Of a stretch of 64,000 nucleotides of DNA, positions 1 to 12,660 are shown piece after piece. Origin of the DNA: Sinotaia quadrata (Eukaryota; Mollusca; Gastropoda; Architaenioglossa; Viviparidae); assembly GCA_028829895.1 (NCBI GenBank), contig CM054180.1, positions 98,989,135-99,053,134 on the forward strand, read 5' to 3'. The position numbers and the translations under genes were made by a program. Numbering within the stretch: the first letter of the stretch is position 1; the number at the start of each line of letters is the position of its first letter. The notes under the pieces were generated by a model. That model did not search any database. It was not told where the DNA came from and worked only from the letters and a program-made list of their open reading frames with translations.

Positions 1-1980
1 GCAGCAAAACCTCACTTTGAAAACCACTAATAGTATGAATATCAGATACTCCACCACATCAAGTGATCACTGATCAATACTATCTTTTTTCTTTCTTTTA
101 TTTATCTTTCTATATATTTTCTTACAAATATGATCACCCCTTGCGGAATCAACACACCCCAATCATTAAATTGGTGCAAGCAGAAAAAGATGTTACACCC
201 AAACCTATAGCTAGCTACTACAAGTACTAGCCAAAAATATACACTCTATTTATTTTATTGTTCAGATATAACTGACTCAGACACTTATTTTGGTGTCAAT
301 TAATTAATTATTAATTAATAGTAATAAGTATTTGCTTCCAGATATATTATCTTAAATTTTAGGAGTTAGTCCCAATGTCATTGTTTTGCAGGAATAAGTA
401 GCGTTTAGTGCATAAATTTGGTGATTTTCTGTAGCTAAGTGTGATACTTTAATACAATTATTTGTGGGTGCAACTTGAATAAAATTAAAGATAATTTCTT
501 TATCAACAAGCTGTTGTATTTTATTTAATATGACTTAAACCCTGTTGAAAGAAAAATAAATACACTTACTAAGTGTTGGGTGCATTTTTGCTTAAAATGG
601 GGCTTTGCAGCCAAGTCAATGTGATCAAAAAATTTGCTTTGGTCAGAATTTCCTTTTACAGTTTTAGCATTTGACTGCATTTTAATTTTTCTTATATCAG
701 TAAGAATAAAAAATAAAGGTGCAACCCTAAGCTCTCTCCTGATCCATTTTTATTAGCATAACTCAAGCTTTAGTAATCAATTACAAACTTGGCTATTTTG
801 AAATAGTTGCTGTTACCGCATTTGAATAAATTTTCCCCTGATGAAACTGGCAATGAGGTGAGCATGCATTCCTCTATGAAACAAGTATTTAAAATTTCAT
901 ATAACTTTGGTCGCAGTTTAGAGCAAACAGTTTCCGTTAGGTAACTGAAAAAGCATCTGCTTCAAATTCTAGCAATGGCCACGTCGCGTATGTTAGAAAA
1001 TTTAGAGCTGCAGCAAACTTCGAGAGCAATTAATCTTAATGCTTGTTACACTTATATCATTTAGTATTTGTGTATGAATTTATTTATTTTAATTACAAGT
1101 TAACTTTAGCAGCTATACGAATGCTAGATCAATATCTTTGATCCTCTGTTCTATACTTATTAATTATTTCTTTGTGACAACCCTGCTCTATTTCAAACCA
1201 ATTTTAAACTATATATGAAGCACTCTTTGGTAAATATAAAACGTTAGCTTTGTTTTATAGTAGTATTTATTTTATGCTCAAATTTTTTCTAGACTGTCTT
1301 ATTATGTGATTAATAATATATCTTACTCTAAAACTAAACTTTACTGAGATCATGACTATTTTTCTTTAACACAATTTTCTGTGGTATTTTTAGTTAAAAA
1401 GTCAAGAGGAGAAGAATAGCACTTTGCTTTCAGTAAACTGTTACAATTGAACTTAAGTCTTCAGCAGCTTATTTTCATTAAAAATATATTTTTGTACACA
1501 TTTCATTTAGTGATAAAACTTAATAAAACAATTATATTTTCAAGGTCTTGGCTTTACAAATATTACACTTAATATATATTATAAAGATAGTATGAATTAG
1601 TATCTGTTTAATATTTAATAATTTAGTTCAACATGTTCATGTAATAATTAGTCTAGGTACATGGAATTTACAACTGTTCTCTTAAACATTAAAAATGTAA
1701 TTGCTAATAGTAAATTAATATCTAAATACAGTGTATTGTTTAATTATATTTTGGATTTTAGATGACTTTTACTTTTTAATCATACATTTTTTAAAAAACT
1801 GTAGATCTTAAAGAGGTCAGATTCCCACCCACCTCTCAAAATTAATTTGTGTGTGACTATTTTAGTATTTAGTTGCATAGTTTGTTTATTTTATTGAAAT
1901 AAAGCTATTAAAATACACATAAGCTTTATACTATAGTATAAGTATTGTATCAAAAATATTTGACAGTGATTCAATAAAGT
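1..1980. other. AT-rich intergenic DNA, no gene seen
   Basis: The stretch is very AT-rich with many short homopolymers and no long open frame. I see no splice-bounded open exon, RNA gene or tandem array in it. It could contain downstream exons or the 3'UTR of the opposite-strand gene whose exon lies at 4220-4529, but nothing shows this. Confidence 0.5.
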
Positions 1981-2399
1981 GAATGATTGATTAATGATTG
2001 AAATTACACTCTAACATTCTCTTTGTTGGGTTCTTTGGCATTACTTTGCATTTCTTTTTAGAAGACCTGCCACATTTAGTTTATTTGAAAGTTATATTTG
2101 AAGGCTTTATCAGACAGGAGCAATATGTTGGACTTGAAGAGTATTGCAACATTTTTTTTGTTACTGATTTTTGTTTTGTTTAGTGTTTGTTATGCTCAGT
2201 ACAAATCATTGTATTGTTAGTGGAAGTACAGTTCTGTATATTACTGTAGAGTTATTAACACACACATTACAATTATCTGGTAGAAACTAAAGGAATATTT
2301 GAATTGTGAAACGTATTTGATTGTAGACCCTGAGCAAATCAGAATTATAATTTTAAAACTACTGTAAAATTACATGTAATTATATATAAAGTAAACATA

Positions 2400-2995
2400 T
2401 ATAAAAAGTAAAGCGACCACCACAAAAGTGACAATAAAACAACCACCACCAATAACAACGACAACACAGATAGCAGCAGGAGTACATGCAATGGGGATAT
2501 TTTAACCATCCCATTGCCGACACGATACAACTGCTTTTGGACCACCTCTACTGGCCTCCAGCACTGACATTCACACATCCGAACGGACACCGGGGACAAC
2601 ATCGACGCCAGCATCATCAACAACGACAACAGCGCCAGTGAGGAAAACGGGGAGTTGAACATCCTGGGCGCATGTACACACTGGAGACTTGGTGTTTCTA
2701 GCCTGGGCTCTGTAAAACACACACGCACGCACGCACGCACCGCTGCCACAACTACAATGGTGCCTTAGTCAACGGACCTCCAGACTAAAGCCTACTTCCA
2801 CCAACCAGACTCACCGACATGCAGCACAGCAATCATCACCAATGAAATGCACCGATACACACACTACATCTACTCGACACACAACCACCTCCTGCCCTCT
2901 CCAGAAACAAGTGAGGAGAGGAAGTTTTCTCCAGACGACTCACAAATCTGAGAATATCTCTGATAAAAGGCTTATTGCATCCTCTGGAGAGAATT
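2400..2995 (+). pseudogene. Decayed AC-rich ORF fragment (unknown mobile-element protein), short copy
   Basis: An AC-rich island in AT-rich DNA. Near 2485-2610 the + strand reads as peptide with the core HPIADTIQLLLDHLYWPP, preceded by QWGYFN. The same core, HPIADMIQLLLDRLYWPP, is read at about 39435-39520 inside a longer broken ORF. Further on, both copies continue through a Thr/Gln/Arg-rich low-complexity segment and end in a short serine-rich tail (here SSGEN then stop near 2993). Match at the peptide level despite nucleotide divergence means both descend from a once-translated gene. The family is not recognised: a gag/ORF1-like or viral-like protein is possible. Stops and frameshifts break it. 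The hydrophobic reading on the opposite strand is only a shadow of the Thr/Gln-rich sense. Confidence 0.5.
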
Positions 2996-3361
2996 AGCGT
3001 AAAAAAAAAGTAAAGCAAACTGTAATGATACAAGTTTTACCATTTGGTAAATTTGAAGTGATTTTTAATAAATTATTATGTAAGAACTATATGCAATATA
3101 TTTTTTAAGTCAGCAAATAATGATTTTTTATCAGCTAGATAGAGCAGAAATTCCAAATTTAATATTTGAACCATATATGTAACATATATGGTTCCAGAGA
3201 TATTATATTTTACATTTTGTTTATTAATGTTTTCGTCATCAGTCTTCCAAATACATGTATATTAAATTAGCTTGTTTGGTGCTGTTTGAGACCCCATATA
3301 TCACTGGCTTTTAGATCAGTGTCTTTTTGAAAGACACTTAGTATTTTATTGTTTCAAATAC

Positions 3362-3377
3362 TGGGGGGGGGGGGGGA
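3362..3377. repeat. Poly-G tract
   Basis: A run of about 15 G in AT-rich DNA. It could be replication slippage or a sequencing artefact. Confidence 0.6.
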
Positions 3378-4219
3378 ATACATTTTAAGCCATTTATGTG
3401 AATATTATTATGTCTTGAATATGCACTTATAATATATTACAAGTGTGTTTATGTAATTAAGAGCTATGTTTGCAAACAGTTTGTAAAATATAATATACCC
3501 TCTGAAAAGAACTTTTGCATTTTTAATTTAGAATATACCCGTCTCAGTTTCTGTCATAATTTTAATTTTGCCATTTCATAAGCAAAGATTTTTACTTTTT
3601 ACAGTGAAATCAAAAATGAGCATTTATTCATCTCGTAAATTGATGATGACTAACTTGTATATTCAAATGATGATATTTCATAAACTGCTTGAGGTTTTCT
3701 CTTAGAATTCTGCAGCAACCTTATATCAGTGTAGTAATACTATTATATAAACACATTTGTCTTACTCTGAATCAAATTTGAAAAATTGGTTGGGACTACC
3801 AACTTACAGTACCATTATATTACATTTCTTGATTACCCTTCCAAAAGTTTAAAAGAAGAAAATATCCAAAACTGCAAAGCAAATCCAAAACTCTGAAAAA
3901 GAGTTTGCTGAAGACTATATTTTTCTGTTTTATTTAACCCTTATAATAAGTAACACAAGTATTAAGTAATTATTAAGGTCTATTAAAGGTATTTTAAAAT
4001 TTTTTAAAGAAAAATATTGCAAAATATCTGCAAAGTTAAGAAAAAATGGAAAAATAGTATACATAAATTTATATGAAAGTTATGAATAAAAGTGTATACC
4101 CATATATTGTACAACCTAAAGATTACATTAAAAACTAAAAAAATTAATTAAAACTGTAACAAAGATCAGATTGTGAAACATCTGTCAGTATGAATGAAAT
4201 GATTAAAACTGGTTTTTAC

Positions 4220-4529
4220 CTTATCTCTTTATTAAGATGAATACTTTTCTTTGCTTTAAAAAGTAATTGAAATATGTACTCCTCATCACTCACACTCTGA
4301 TTTATACATCCACAAGAACTCAACTTATATCCTGGTGCTAAAGTCCCTGAGCAACCTGGAAGAGGTTCAGTTGAGCAAATTACTTCGGGATATACAATAA
4401 ACTGTAATCCTTGAAGTGGTTTGCACTTAGAGGCAATAAGAGCATTAATGTTAAAAATGCAAAGAATGCTGCTTTCTTCATCATCTGCAAACTCTTCTGG
4501 GCATATAAGAATGAAATCTTCTAAAAAAC
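4220..4529 (-). CDS. Candidate internal exon of a cysteine-rich ectodomain protein (opposite strand)
   Basis: On the - strand a 310-nt segment is open for 102 codons in the frame that starts after two bases. It is bounded by an acceptor (tttttaacag, exon from 4529) and a donor (aag/gtaaaa after 4220), so it enters in phase 1 and leaves in phase 2. It has no internal Met, so a simple Met-to-stop ORF scan would miss it. The peptide has ten Cys, an N-glycosylation sequon (NQS), CPEEFADDEESS, then an LCIFNINAL stretch, and ends with a GYKLSSCGCI block followed by EEYIFQLLFKA. This order (C..., C-x-N, C, GYxxxxC, hydrophobic strand ending FKA or FTP) resembles the two-exon module of the + strand receptor (GHCNITK, YTCQW, YVSGYCEM, YKVAFTPG). 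A secreted or membrane Ig-like paralogue is the best guess. No flanking exons are firmly identified. Kinship is inferred, not proven. Confidence 0.5.
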
Positions 4530-5735
4530 CTGTTAAAAATGTAATTAAAAAAATACAAATTAATACATTATAATACTTTTAGTAATTTATAACTGTATTT
4601 TATAACTGATTATCAAAGGACATATTAATTTATATTAATTAATAATATATATTAAGGATTTCAATATAACTTAAATTCAAGCAATTGAGAAAACCCACAA
4701 CCCATTTCTCAGGTAGTGAATTTTTTCCAGGTTAAAAACTGAATGGAAAATTATATTTCTACACAACATATACTACATGTATATTTTTTGCAATGGTTGC
4801 TCTTTTTAATTCAGTAACATGCAAACATCCAGTACATTAAAGGAAGGGAGAATGTAGGAGTGAACTATATGAGCAGAAGCTGTTGCTCAGACTCAGAGGT
4901 ACAGAATTATGTACAGGTGGGCATGTAAATAGATTTTTATTCATAGCTCACTTTGAGTGAAATAATCAGATGGATTAAACTCTTAAGGCTGGGGTTTGAT
5001 GGTCATCAAATGAAATCAACAAATCACCTTCAACAACCTCAATGTACATAACTATTTAATTAGTAATTCTATAGTTACATATGTATTAAACTAACATGTA
5101 CAGTGTCTACAAAGAGAGTAGTAAACAGTTAATATAATACTAATGCATCAAGAGGTTCAACAGTAACTTCTACTAGTGTAGCTGTAAAAGGCTTAATAAA
5201 ATCAAATAGTTGAACTGGTACTGTATAGGCATTAGGAAATTCAATAGTTAAACTGTTACTGAAATAGGCAACAGGAGACCAGTGGTAAACTATAATACTT
5301 TATGAAACAGATCTTTTCAAGAAATCATTACACTTTTTCACAATATAATTATAATTAAAATTGTCACATTTTTAAAAACAACACACCTCTATTAATATAA
5401 GCAAACCACTTATGTTACTGCATCTACTTTATAGAGGCTTCTGTGTACATCTGGGGTGTTACAAGTTCCTATATAAGATTTTGATTTATGAAAATCAAAA
5501 CATACTTATTTATAGCTTAGATCCAAATATTTCAGCAAACATTTCCATTTTCTGTTTTAAGCAGACACGCCCCTCTAGTGTTTGTGTTGTATTTGCATGT
5601 ATGTTTGTTCTTGAATGTGCAAAGTTATTCATTAATTATTTCCATTATAATTATCAAAGTGTTTTTGAATGTGCAAAGTTAATTATTAATTCGTTCCATA
5701 ATCAATGTGTGGATGCTTAACCATTTATTTGTTTT
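4530..5735. other. Intron or intergenic, nothing firm
   Basis: AT-rich sequence between the opposite-strand exon and duplication copy B. The open frame at 5412-5720 has no homology that I recognise and no coding composition. Confidence 0.4.
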
Positions 5736-5739
5736 TTCT

Positions 5740-7130
5740 TAGTACATATCATTTCTTTTAGAAGACCTGCCCCATTTAGATTTTCTAAAAGTTATATTTG
5801 AAGGTTTTACCAGACAAGAGCAACATTTTGTAGTGCATTGCAACGAGTATTTTTGTTGTTGGGTTTGTTTGTATTTTTCTTTGGGGGAAAGGTATTCGGG
5901 TTTTGTTGTGCTAACATAGCAACTATAATCTTCAGTAAATAATTTGGTCACTAAAACATTTAAAGTGGGGGGTGGGGGTGAAGGTGAGAGAGCAATGATT
6001 ATGAATACTGATTCATACTGTATGTACTTGAATATTAGTCAAGAAATTTGTTCACATTTTGAAACAATAAATACTGAATTTTGACTTCTAGTTGAGTTGC
6101 AAAATCTGCTGACAATAATTTAGGGTAAAAACATAAAATGTTAACATATAATTATTACTGGTAGCTTACCGCTCTTTGTTAACAAAGCCTTTATTATCGC
6201 TCATGAGCATGGAAACACCAATTTATCAAGCACCTGAATTTCTATTTACATATTAAACTAATTTGACATTTAATTAATTACTATTCACCTGTTTTATTTT
6301 TCCCTTACTAAATTTCTTATACAAACCAAAAAAGTAAAGAAAGGAAGTTATCCCTTTTTATTCAAATGTTGAATATTTACAAACGATTTTCAGTTTAAAT
6401 TTTATTCAAGTTTTTAGTACAGTAATAAAAAGGTGATTTTATATAACATTATTGTTCAAGAATGGAACAATTTGTCATCTTTTGTGTCACCCCATTTAAT
6501 TGTTTGGCCCTTTGACTAGTTATATTTATAATGGGATGTTGAATTTGGGACTAGGAATAGGATTCAGCCCTTAATTTTTTCCTTATACTCGACTCAACCA
6601 ATATAGTAGTATATAGAGTAAGTTTATTTTGCATGGGATATTGATGCCATCAATGGCAGAACAGTAAAATTCTTTGTATTGTTAATCAACTTAACGGAGG
6701 TATAGTTCTGAATGCTAATGTAATCATTTGTACAAACTTTCATAACTTTCCATAACTGCATAAGTTAATTTTTAAGATGTTCAATTTTATAACTGGGTCA
6801 ATTTTATAACTGGGTTTTTTCCATCTTTAGTCATAAACATAATGTGTTAAATTCGCTTGATGATGATGTTTGTGATCTAATATAATATTATCTTTGAATT
6901 TTAAATCAGTCTCTAGAAAAAATTGGGCTAAAACACCTTGGTACTTTATTGAGTTAAATACATTTTAAATTTAAGCTACTTCTTTGATTATGATGTCTTG
7001 AATATGCACTTTATAATAATATTACAAACACGCTTACGTAATGAAGAGCTAAGTTTATAGACAGTTTATAAAATATAGTACAATTTCTAAAAAGAAATTA
7101 TACATTTTAATATTTAGAATATATGCACTA
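5740..7130. repeat. Old diverged duplication, copy B
   Basis: Partner of the copy at about 1990-3560. The shared agaagacctgcc block is at 5760 and the tgtcttgaatatgcactt block at about 6993. Between them similarity is weak and copy B lacks the AC-rich ORF fragment. Confidence 0.45.
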
Positions 7131-7134
7131 TAAA

Positions 7135-9340
7135 TTATATAATAAAAATAAGAGGCTTGTGAATGTGAAGCAAAATGTTTGAAAAACTACGACAAATATT
7201 GAAATAAGTGTTATTTAATTTAGCTTCATTGGAAATTAATAATTGGATCTACGTTCGTTGAGTTTGCTGTTTGGTGCAGGACATTTATGTTGTTTTGTTT
7301 GTTTTTTTTAAATTGCAACATAATCTATTTCTAATAGTCGTGATTGCGAGTTTCGATATATTTACCTTTCAAACTTAAAATTAGAATAAGAAAAGAAATA
7401 CGATTTTTGTAATAACAAGACATGGATTCTCTACTTGAGATTTTATCTAACGGTGCGTTTTGAGGTCGCTCAGAATTAGTTCCCTTGCCACTTAAAACAC
7501 CAACTTCCTACCGCCAAAAATATGTTGTGAGCACAGCAGTAAATACTGTATAGATTTGTGCTTGAAATCTCTGTATATATTATAAGATATGAGAAACTTA
7601 CTAACACTAAAATCATTTGTTATCTGTGAGTTAGAATAAAACCATAGTCATTTAAATTTAAGAGACCATGCTAGAGCTCAGTGGGAGGAAAAATGGCTGT
7701 ATTTCACCACTCTGGATAGTAGCTCGTGCACACATACACTCATCTCCTAAAAACATGGCGATCCTGTCCTAATCTAACTGTCTAACTTTTGATGTCCTAA
7801 TATGACATAACATGTAAGAGAAAACTACGTCATGAGTACATCCCCCCCACCCGACTTATGACCAAATAAAAATAAATACTGCATGTAATTCTTAACTAAA
7901 GTGATCATTATAAAGCAAATGAATACTACATCATAATTATATTCATAGTAATTATACACACATCCAATGATCCTCACTCTCTAAACATACTGGCAATGCA
8001 TATGAGATGCAAGCTTTAATTCCACACATAACGCACTTTGTGACCAACAATAAGAGGTAATAATATCTTAGGAAAAAAATAAATTTTGCATATGATTATC
8101 CCCCTTTTTTAGTGATATACCTATTGTAACACCAAAAATGCAATCTTGATGCACCCTAATTAAATTTTAATATAAATTTATTATAATTAATTTATTGTTG
8201 ACATACTTTTCTCAAAGGGACCAAAATTGCGTATCACAAATTTCTCATAATCGAATTAGAGATTGAAAGGACCTGGTCTATTCTTATTATAACCACGCGC
8301 TATGTTTGAAGTCTGTGCATATCTGCGGGCAGTAGCTGGTCATGAGTGTATTATGTAATACGAGTCACCATAGAAAATAAGCGACTTAGTCCGCACGTGT
8401 CTAGCCAACGGGAGGTTTTACTGGCTAAGCCTCAAAGAGTGAGCTGTCTTAGAAAACCATAGATCTGAGAGAACACTAACCTAACAGAAGTGACACAGAC
8501 AAAAAGAAAAACTGTACAGTTACTAACTAGCCTGAGGACAGACGCTATGACGTCCACACTCATAGACCTATTTTTCTGCGCAAAAATACACAGCTGCACA
8601 AATGTCTGTAATGTTCTATGATTAATTCTTTAATTTCGGGTTTTTTTCTATTTTGAGTAACTTAAATAATGAAAGACTCTGAGACTCCTACAGTATTCAT
8701 TGATTTGAATAATTCTTCTGTTAACAATTAAATGTTGTAAGATATCTGCATCTCCAAATCTATATTAAAATCTTGTGCCTTGTGATAATTAAAATAAAAT
8801 TTATTAAGTTCTTTTAATAAATTTTATTTCCACTCTCGTCTATTTATTAGTTTGGTGGTGTACAGTGTACAGGCTAGAGGGGTGGGGGCAGCCAATGACG
8901 CAATAACTGTAGAAGTCGGTCACGTACACTTTTAGGAAAAGGTCCCCCTGAGCTGGAAATTGGAGAAAATGTAGGCCTATGGGGTGGAAGTAAACTTACT
9001 AATTAACTGACTAAATTAAGTGTAGAAAGTAAATTTGCTTCGGACAAGTAACACTAGGGTAGGGAGAATAATCAGAGGGATTAATACCCAGGGTTTGACT
9101 TAGTCTCTCCAGACCACAAAAGACGAAGACCCCTTTGAATGAATAGATTATTAATATTCTAGAGTGAGAATGATTATTAATCGATATGATAAATTATCAT
9201 ATAATCTGTATTAGGCCTACATAAACCAGGTAGTCACACCTATATTTATTTTTCTCAGACTATTGCTGATGGTGAGCCAATTTACCAGTGAAGTTACCCA
9301 ATCTGCAAGTGGTAACAGTCGCTAATAATTATTATGTCTA
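7135..9340. other. Anonymous intergenic DNA with higher-complexity patches
   Basis: Patches at 7440-7860 and 8280-9050 are less AT-rich than the surroundings and look like old transposon remains. I found no terminal repeats, target duplication or protein remnant that would name them. Confidence 0.35.
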
Positions 9341-9361
9341 ATAGTCCATATCTTGCACGGG

Positions 9362-9480
9362 CACTTTACAGATGTACTACGCTTAGCTGTAGCATTTGAA
9401 GTAATACATTATTATACGGCACTTTACAGATGTACTATACGCTTAGCTGTAGCATTTGAAGTAATAAATTATTATACGGT
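9362..9480. repeat. Two-copy direct repeat, about 59 bp
   Basis: The block beginning gcactttacagatgtacta occurs at 9360 and again at 9419 with only small changes, ending in attattatacgg. The open frame across it is a by-product of the repeat. Confidence 0.7.
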
Positions 9481-9689
9481 TAACCCAAAGTACCTCTCAC
9501 AAACCATCAGAAAACAATTTGCCCTTTTGTTAACAGCAGCATCCCTAGCCCAAATCTTGTATAAAAGCTTGAAAGTAGGATACCAATGTACACTAGAATT
9601 CAGACATTTATCAGAAAACAAAAGAATAGCCAATAATATTATAATAATACAATATTTTAAGAGTCGTTATAATATTGTTATCTGCCAAA

Positions 9690-9765
9690 TCTAATAATAT
9701 AAATTTAATTGAATTCAGTAATATAAATTTAATTGAATTTAGTAATATAAATTTAATTTAATGCA
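9690..9765. repeat. Short AT-rich tandem repeat, about 26 bp x3
   Basis: Three head-to-tail copies of aatataaatttaattgaat, followed by a less conserved cagt/tagt. Confidence 0.65.
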
Positions 9766-9814
9766 TTATCATACTGTAAGACTCAACAGTCAACACAATT
9801 ATAACTTAATCGGT

Positions 9815-9985
9815 TCACCGACCAATGCGCGCTTAAACGCAAAAAGCAATGGACAAAAGCGCGATGACGAAATCGCGTTCTCTCCCTACCCCTAAAACTA
9901 ACCCTAAACCTAATCCTAACCCTGGCCCTATCGCGCATTTGTCGGGCGCGCAGTAGTCTTTCGCGCATTTGTCGGGTCACGATTT
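9815..9985. repeat. CG-rich island with degenerate telomere-like CCCTAA repeats
   Basis: A GC- and CpG-rich patch in AT-rich DNA. About 9890-9925 carries degenerate CCCTAA/CCTAAC repeats, the reverse of TTAGGG. Flanks carry gcgcgatgacgaaatcgcg on the left and two copies of tcgcgcatttgtcggg (about 9932 and 9961) on the right. Interstitial telomere-like tracts framed by CG-rich flanks like these often belong to small non-autonomous elements. I could not define its ends or a target duplication. Confidence 0.5.
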
Positions 9986-9989
9986 AATC

Positions 9990-10800
9990 TCTAAAATTGA
10001 ATAAGTATTCTATACATTCACGTTGCGCACGCGGCCAGAGGCAGTCTAAAAATTAAAAGGGATCTGTCTACCGCTTGTGGCAAGTACGTATTACTTTTTC
10101 TGCTTTACTGGTGAAATACAAACTATTTTAAATGTATGTCTTCAATATTTCAGAGTGCTTATATCTATGCGTCGATCATTCTCATAATTTATTCTGGAAA
10201 AATACGAATAAAATAAATACAGAATGGACGTTTCAACGGAACTACTAAGAGAAAACAAACCCACAACGTATTTACCTTTTATGAACACGAAAAGCAGAAA
10301 TAGATATGTACAACTCCAAGTCACATTATTCACTTGTTGATAAAAGTTTTTATTCGAAATTTTACTCTTCAAATCAGATTATAATTCTGATTAAAAGACA
10401 ATTTTCGGAAACACTTTGGTTGTTGGACAAATGTTTTAATTAAACTGAAATAGTACTCTTCTAGTGGAGAGTGCTTTTAAAACAGTATCAAATCAGTTGT
10501 ATCCCTGTGTGCGTTGGAGGTATTTCCTCGTTAGCAGTCGAACTAATTTTTTGTGTGTGTTTAAATAATTTTGATATGGTTTACACAGTTCTGAATTACT
10601 TTTCTTTAATTTAAAGACATGTTTGGTTATAATTGTTAAGCAATTTAATAGTCTCTTATTGAGGCGACTGTTTTCTTGCAGGGTAAAATCGAAACTGCTT
10701 TGAATTATTGATTGTCCGTTGACTTTAATCCCGAAAACGTTTTATCATTCGACAGAACCATTTGTCTTCCATAACCTAGCCAGCATTTGGTGTTTCTTCA
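9990..10800 (+). other. Upstream region of the receptor gene
   Basis: About 800 bases of AT-rich DNA directly before the signal-peptide exon. They should hold the 5'UTR and promoter. A pyrimidine-rich tggtgtttcttcag ends at 10801, only five bases before the start codon. It could be a 3' splice site, putting the transcription start further upstream. No convincing TATA box or initiator can be singled out. Confidence 0.35.
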
Positions 10801-10806
10801 GTCCTC

Positions 10807-10861
10807 ATGGATATCCGAACCTGTCTGTTTTGCATGTGTTTGATGGTACACTTTGGTACAG
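10807..10861 (+). CDS. Receptor exon 1: signal peptide
   Basis: Start codon in tcctcATGg context. The exon encodes MDIRTCLFCMCLMVHFGT, a short positively charged start and a hydrophobic core typical of a signal peptide. It ends cag/gtaaag in phase 1. Separate signal-peptide exons ending in phase 1 are the rule in Ig-superfamily receptors and fit the next exon exactly. Confidence 0.6.
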
Positions 10862-12660
10862 GTAAAGTTTAAAACTAATTTTTGGTGAATTGTAATCTAT
10901 ATTGACACAATTTGAATAGTCAAGTATGTTTTTTGTTGTTTCTATAGAGTTGAAATCTATACCTAATCGAGATTAAATATCGCAATTTCTGATTGTTAAT
11001 ATTGATTTCCGCATCTCTTATTTGCGAGATTTCTCATATTAGCCTACCTGGCTGATTGATTACGCGGTCCCATCTCGATCCGAATTTCAATGCAAGGGAG
11101 ACAATTAACAATTTAGAGTGCCTTTAGTCGGATGTGGTGGCTGCTCTTTGAGGCAATTTATGTTATAGGCCTTATCATATTGTGTCAAACATACCAAACC
11201 CTTTGTCTTTCCCTCTCACTACATCACACTAAACACAAAATTAGCCATAGCGACCTCTCATTAAATGACCGATAATACAAGAATTATTTTCAGAATAACA
11301 ATAAAGACTACACTGAAAGCTGAAAATCAAAAGTCATTCATGACTGCATTTACTATGCTATTACTAGTATTAGTTAAATATTTATGATTATAACAATTTA
11401 CCAGTTCATACAGTTATTTATTTATTCTAAGAATTTGTAACCAGTTACTTAATTGTTCCAACAACAATTAAAATATAGTATTATTTAATTATTTGCAGAC
11501 AGCTCAGTTGTGATGCTACTATTATTTTCTCAGTAGCAGAAAATGTGGCTAAAAATTCCATATAGGCCTATTATTTTCACATATGGAGCTGCTTATTTAT
11601 TTGTTTGTAAATTAAAAATTTAATAAAAAAATAATGCTTAGAATTAGTTGAAAAATCTCCAGGCATCACAATTTCTCTGTCAACTTTCCTACTAGTTTTA
11701 TTGTTTTACTATATAAACCTTTCTTTAGAATCACAACAATTATTCAGATATTGAGCAGTTCCATTCTGCAGCTGTCAACTTTCAACTCCCATTTGGTGCT
11801 GGAAATAATGCACCATCATGCTATTTTAAGAAGACTGCCCTTGGAGTGCTGTTACACACATTTGTTTTAACAACAAAGTCTTTATTTAAATCTTGTATTT
11901 TCAAAAACAGCACCTGACATTAGACTTGTTTGAAGTGTCTCAAAAGTTAATTTGCATGCATTATTACTCCATACACATTTAGTGTAATGTTGTGCCCTAG
12001 TTAAATCAATGAGTGGGGCAGTGAGTGCACTAAATTTTGGCAGGAATTTTCTGTATTAGTTATTCAACACTTACTCGACACTGCTATCAGTTTTGTTTTT
12101 CTGAGGCATCTAAAACTAGTAACTCTTAAAGGAATTATCATGTAATTTCTAATGCTTGAAAATTAAATGATTCAATAAATTCTTCGTTATGTATTGAAAG
12201 TTACTGGTAAAGTGTACAGTCAAAATTTGACTCTTGTATGATTATGTCCCTCAAAATGTACAATTCTCCATTATATGAAGCTATGGTACATTTTCATCTC
12301 CATAACTGCCACAATCCACAACATCCTGTCACTTCTCACCACATCTTACCACATCTCTCAAGGCCACAGATGAACATTGTTTTATATTACATTGTAAATT
12401 TGAAATACTGAGCACTTATTAATATTACATCACTTTGACAGTGTTAGCTGTCTCATTTATTATTTGTTATTCTAACACTGCAGTTATAAAGTGGTTAACA
12501 AATGGTCAAGTATATTTACAAACTACACTTGGACCAAAGTCCAGCAGTCATTACACTCAATTCTACATGTTAAATAGAATAATTTACACAGATTTGACAA
12601 AACAATAAATCTGTTTCCTGCATTGTATTTGTAGCCCAAACAAATCTTGTCACATCTTTG
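10862..12660 (+). other. Intron 1, first part
   Basis: AT-rich intronic DNA with no gene or named repeat that I can support. It runs up to the 40-bp minisatellite at 12661. Confidence 0.4.

Larger units (their letters stand above)
1990..3560. repeat. Old diverged duplication, copy A
   Basis: Short blocks match 5740-7130. The segment at 2050-2130 (agaagacctgccacattta and following) matches 5755-5830. The segment at 3395-3490 (tgtcttgaatatgcactt, then an aagagcta/aaacagtttgt block) matches 6985-7080. Order and orientation are kept with a period of about 3.6-3.7 kb. The AC-rich ORF fragment lies only in this copy, so it was inserted after the duplication or lost from copy B. Confidence 0.45.

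Noticed and set aside
2345..2749. Hydrophobic 134-codon ORF on the - strand, like a membrane protein
   Set aside because: The opposite reading holds the conserved peptide shared with 39435-39520. The hydrophobic frame is the complement of Thr/Gln-rich codons.
6163..6248. Possible - strand exon reading SDNKGFVNKE before gtaagc
   Set aside because: Too short, no signal peptide, and its exit phase does not fit the exon at 4529.
9783..9980. Arg-rich ORF on the - strand
   Set aside because: Composition comes from the CG-rich telomere-like patch. Repeats explain the peptide.
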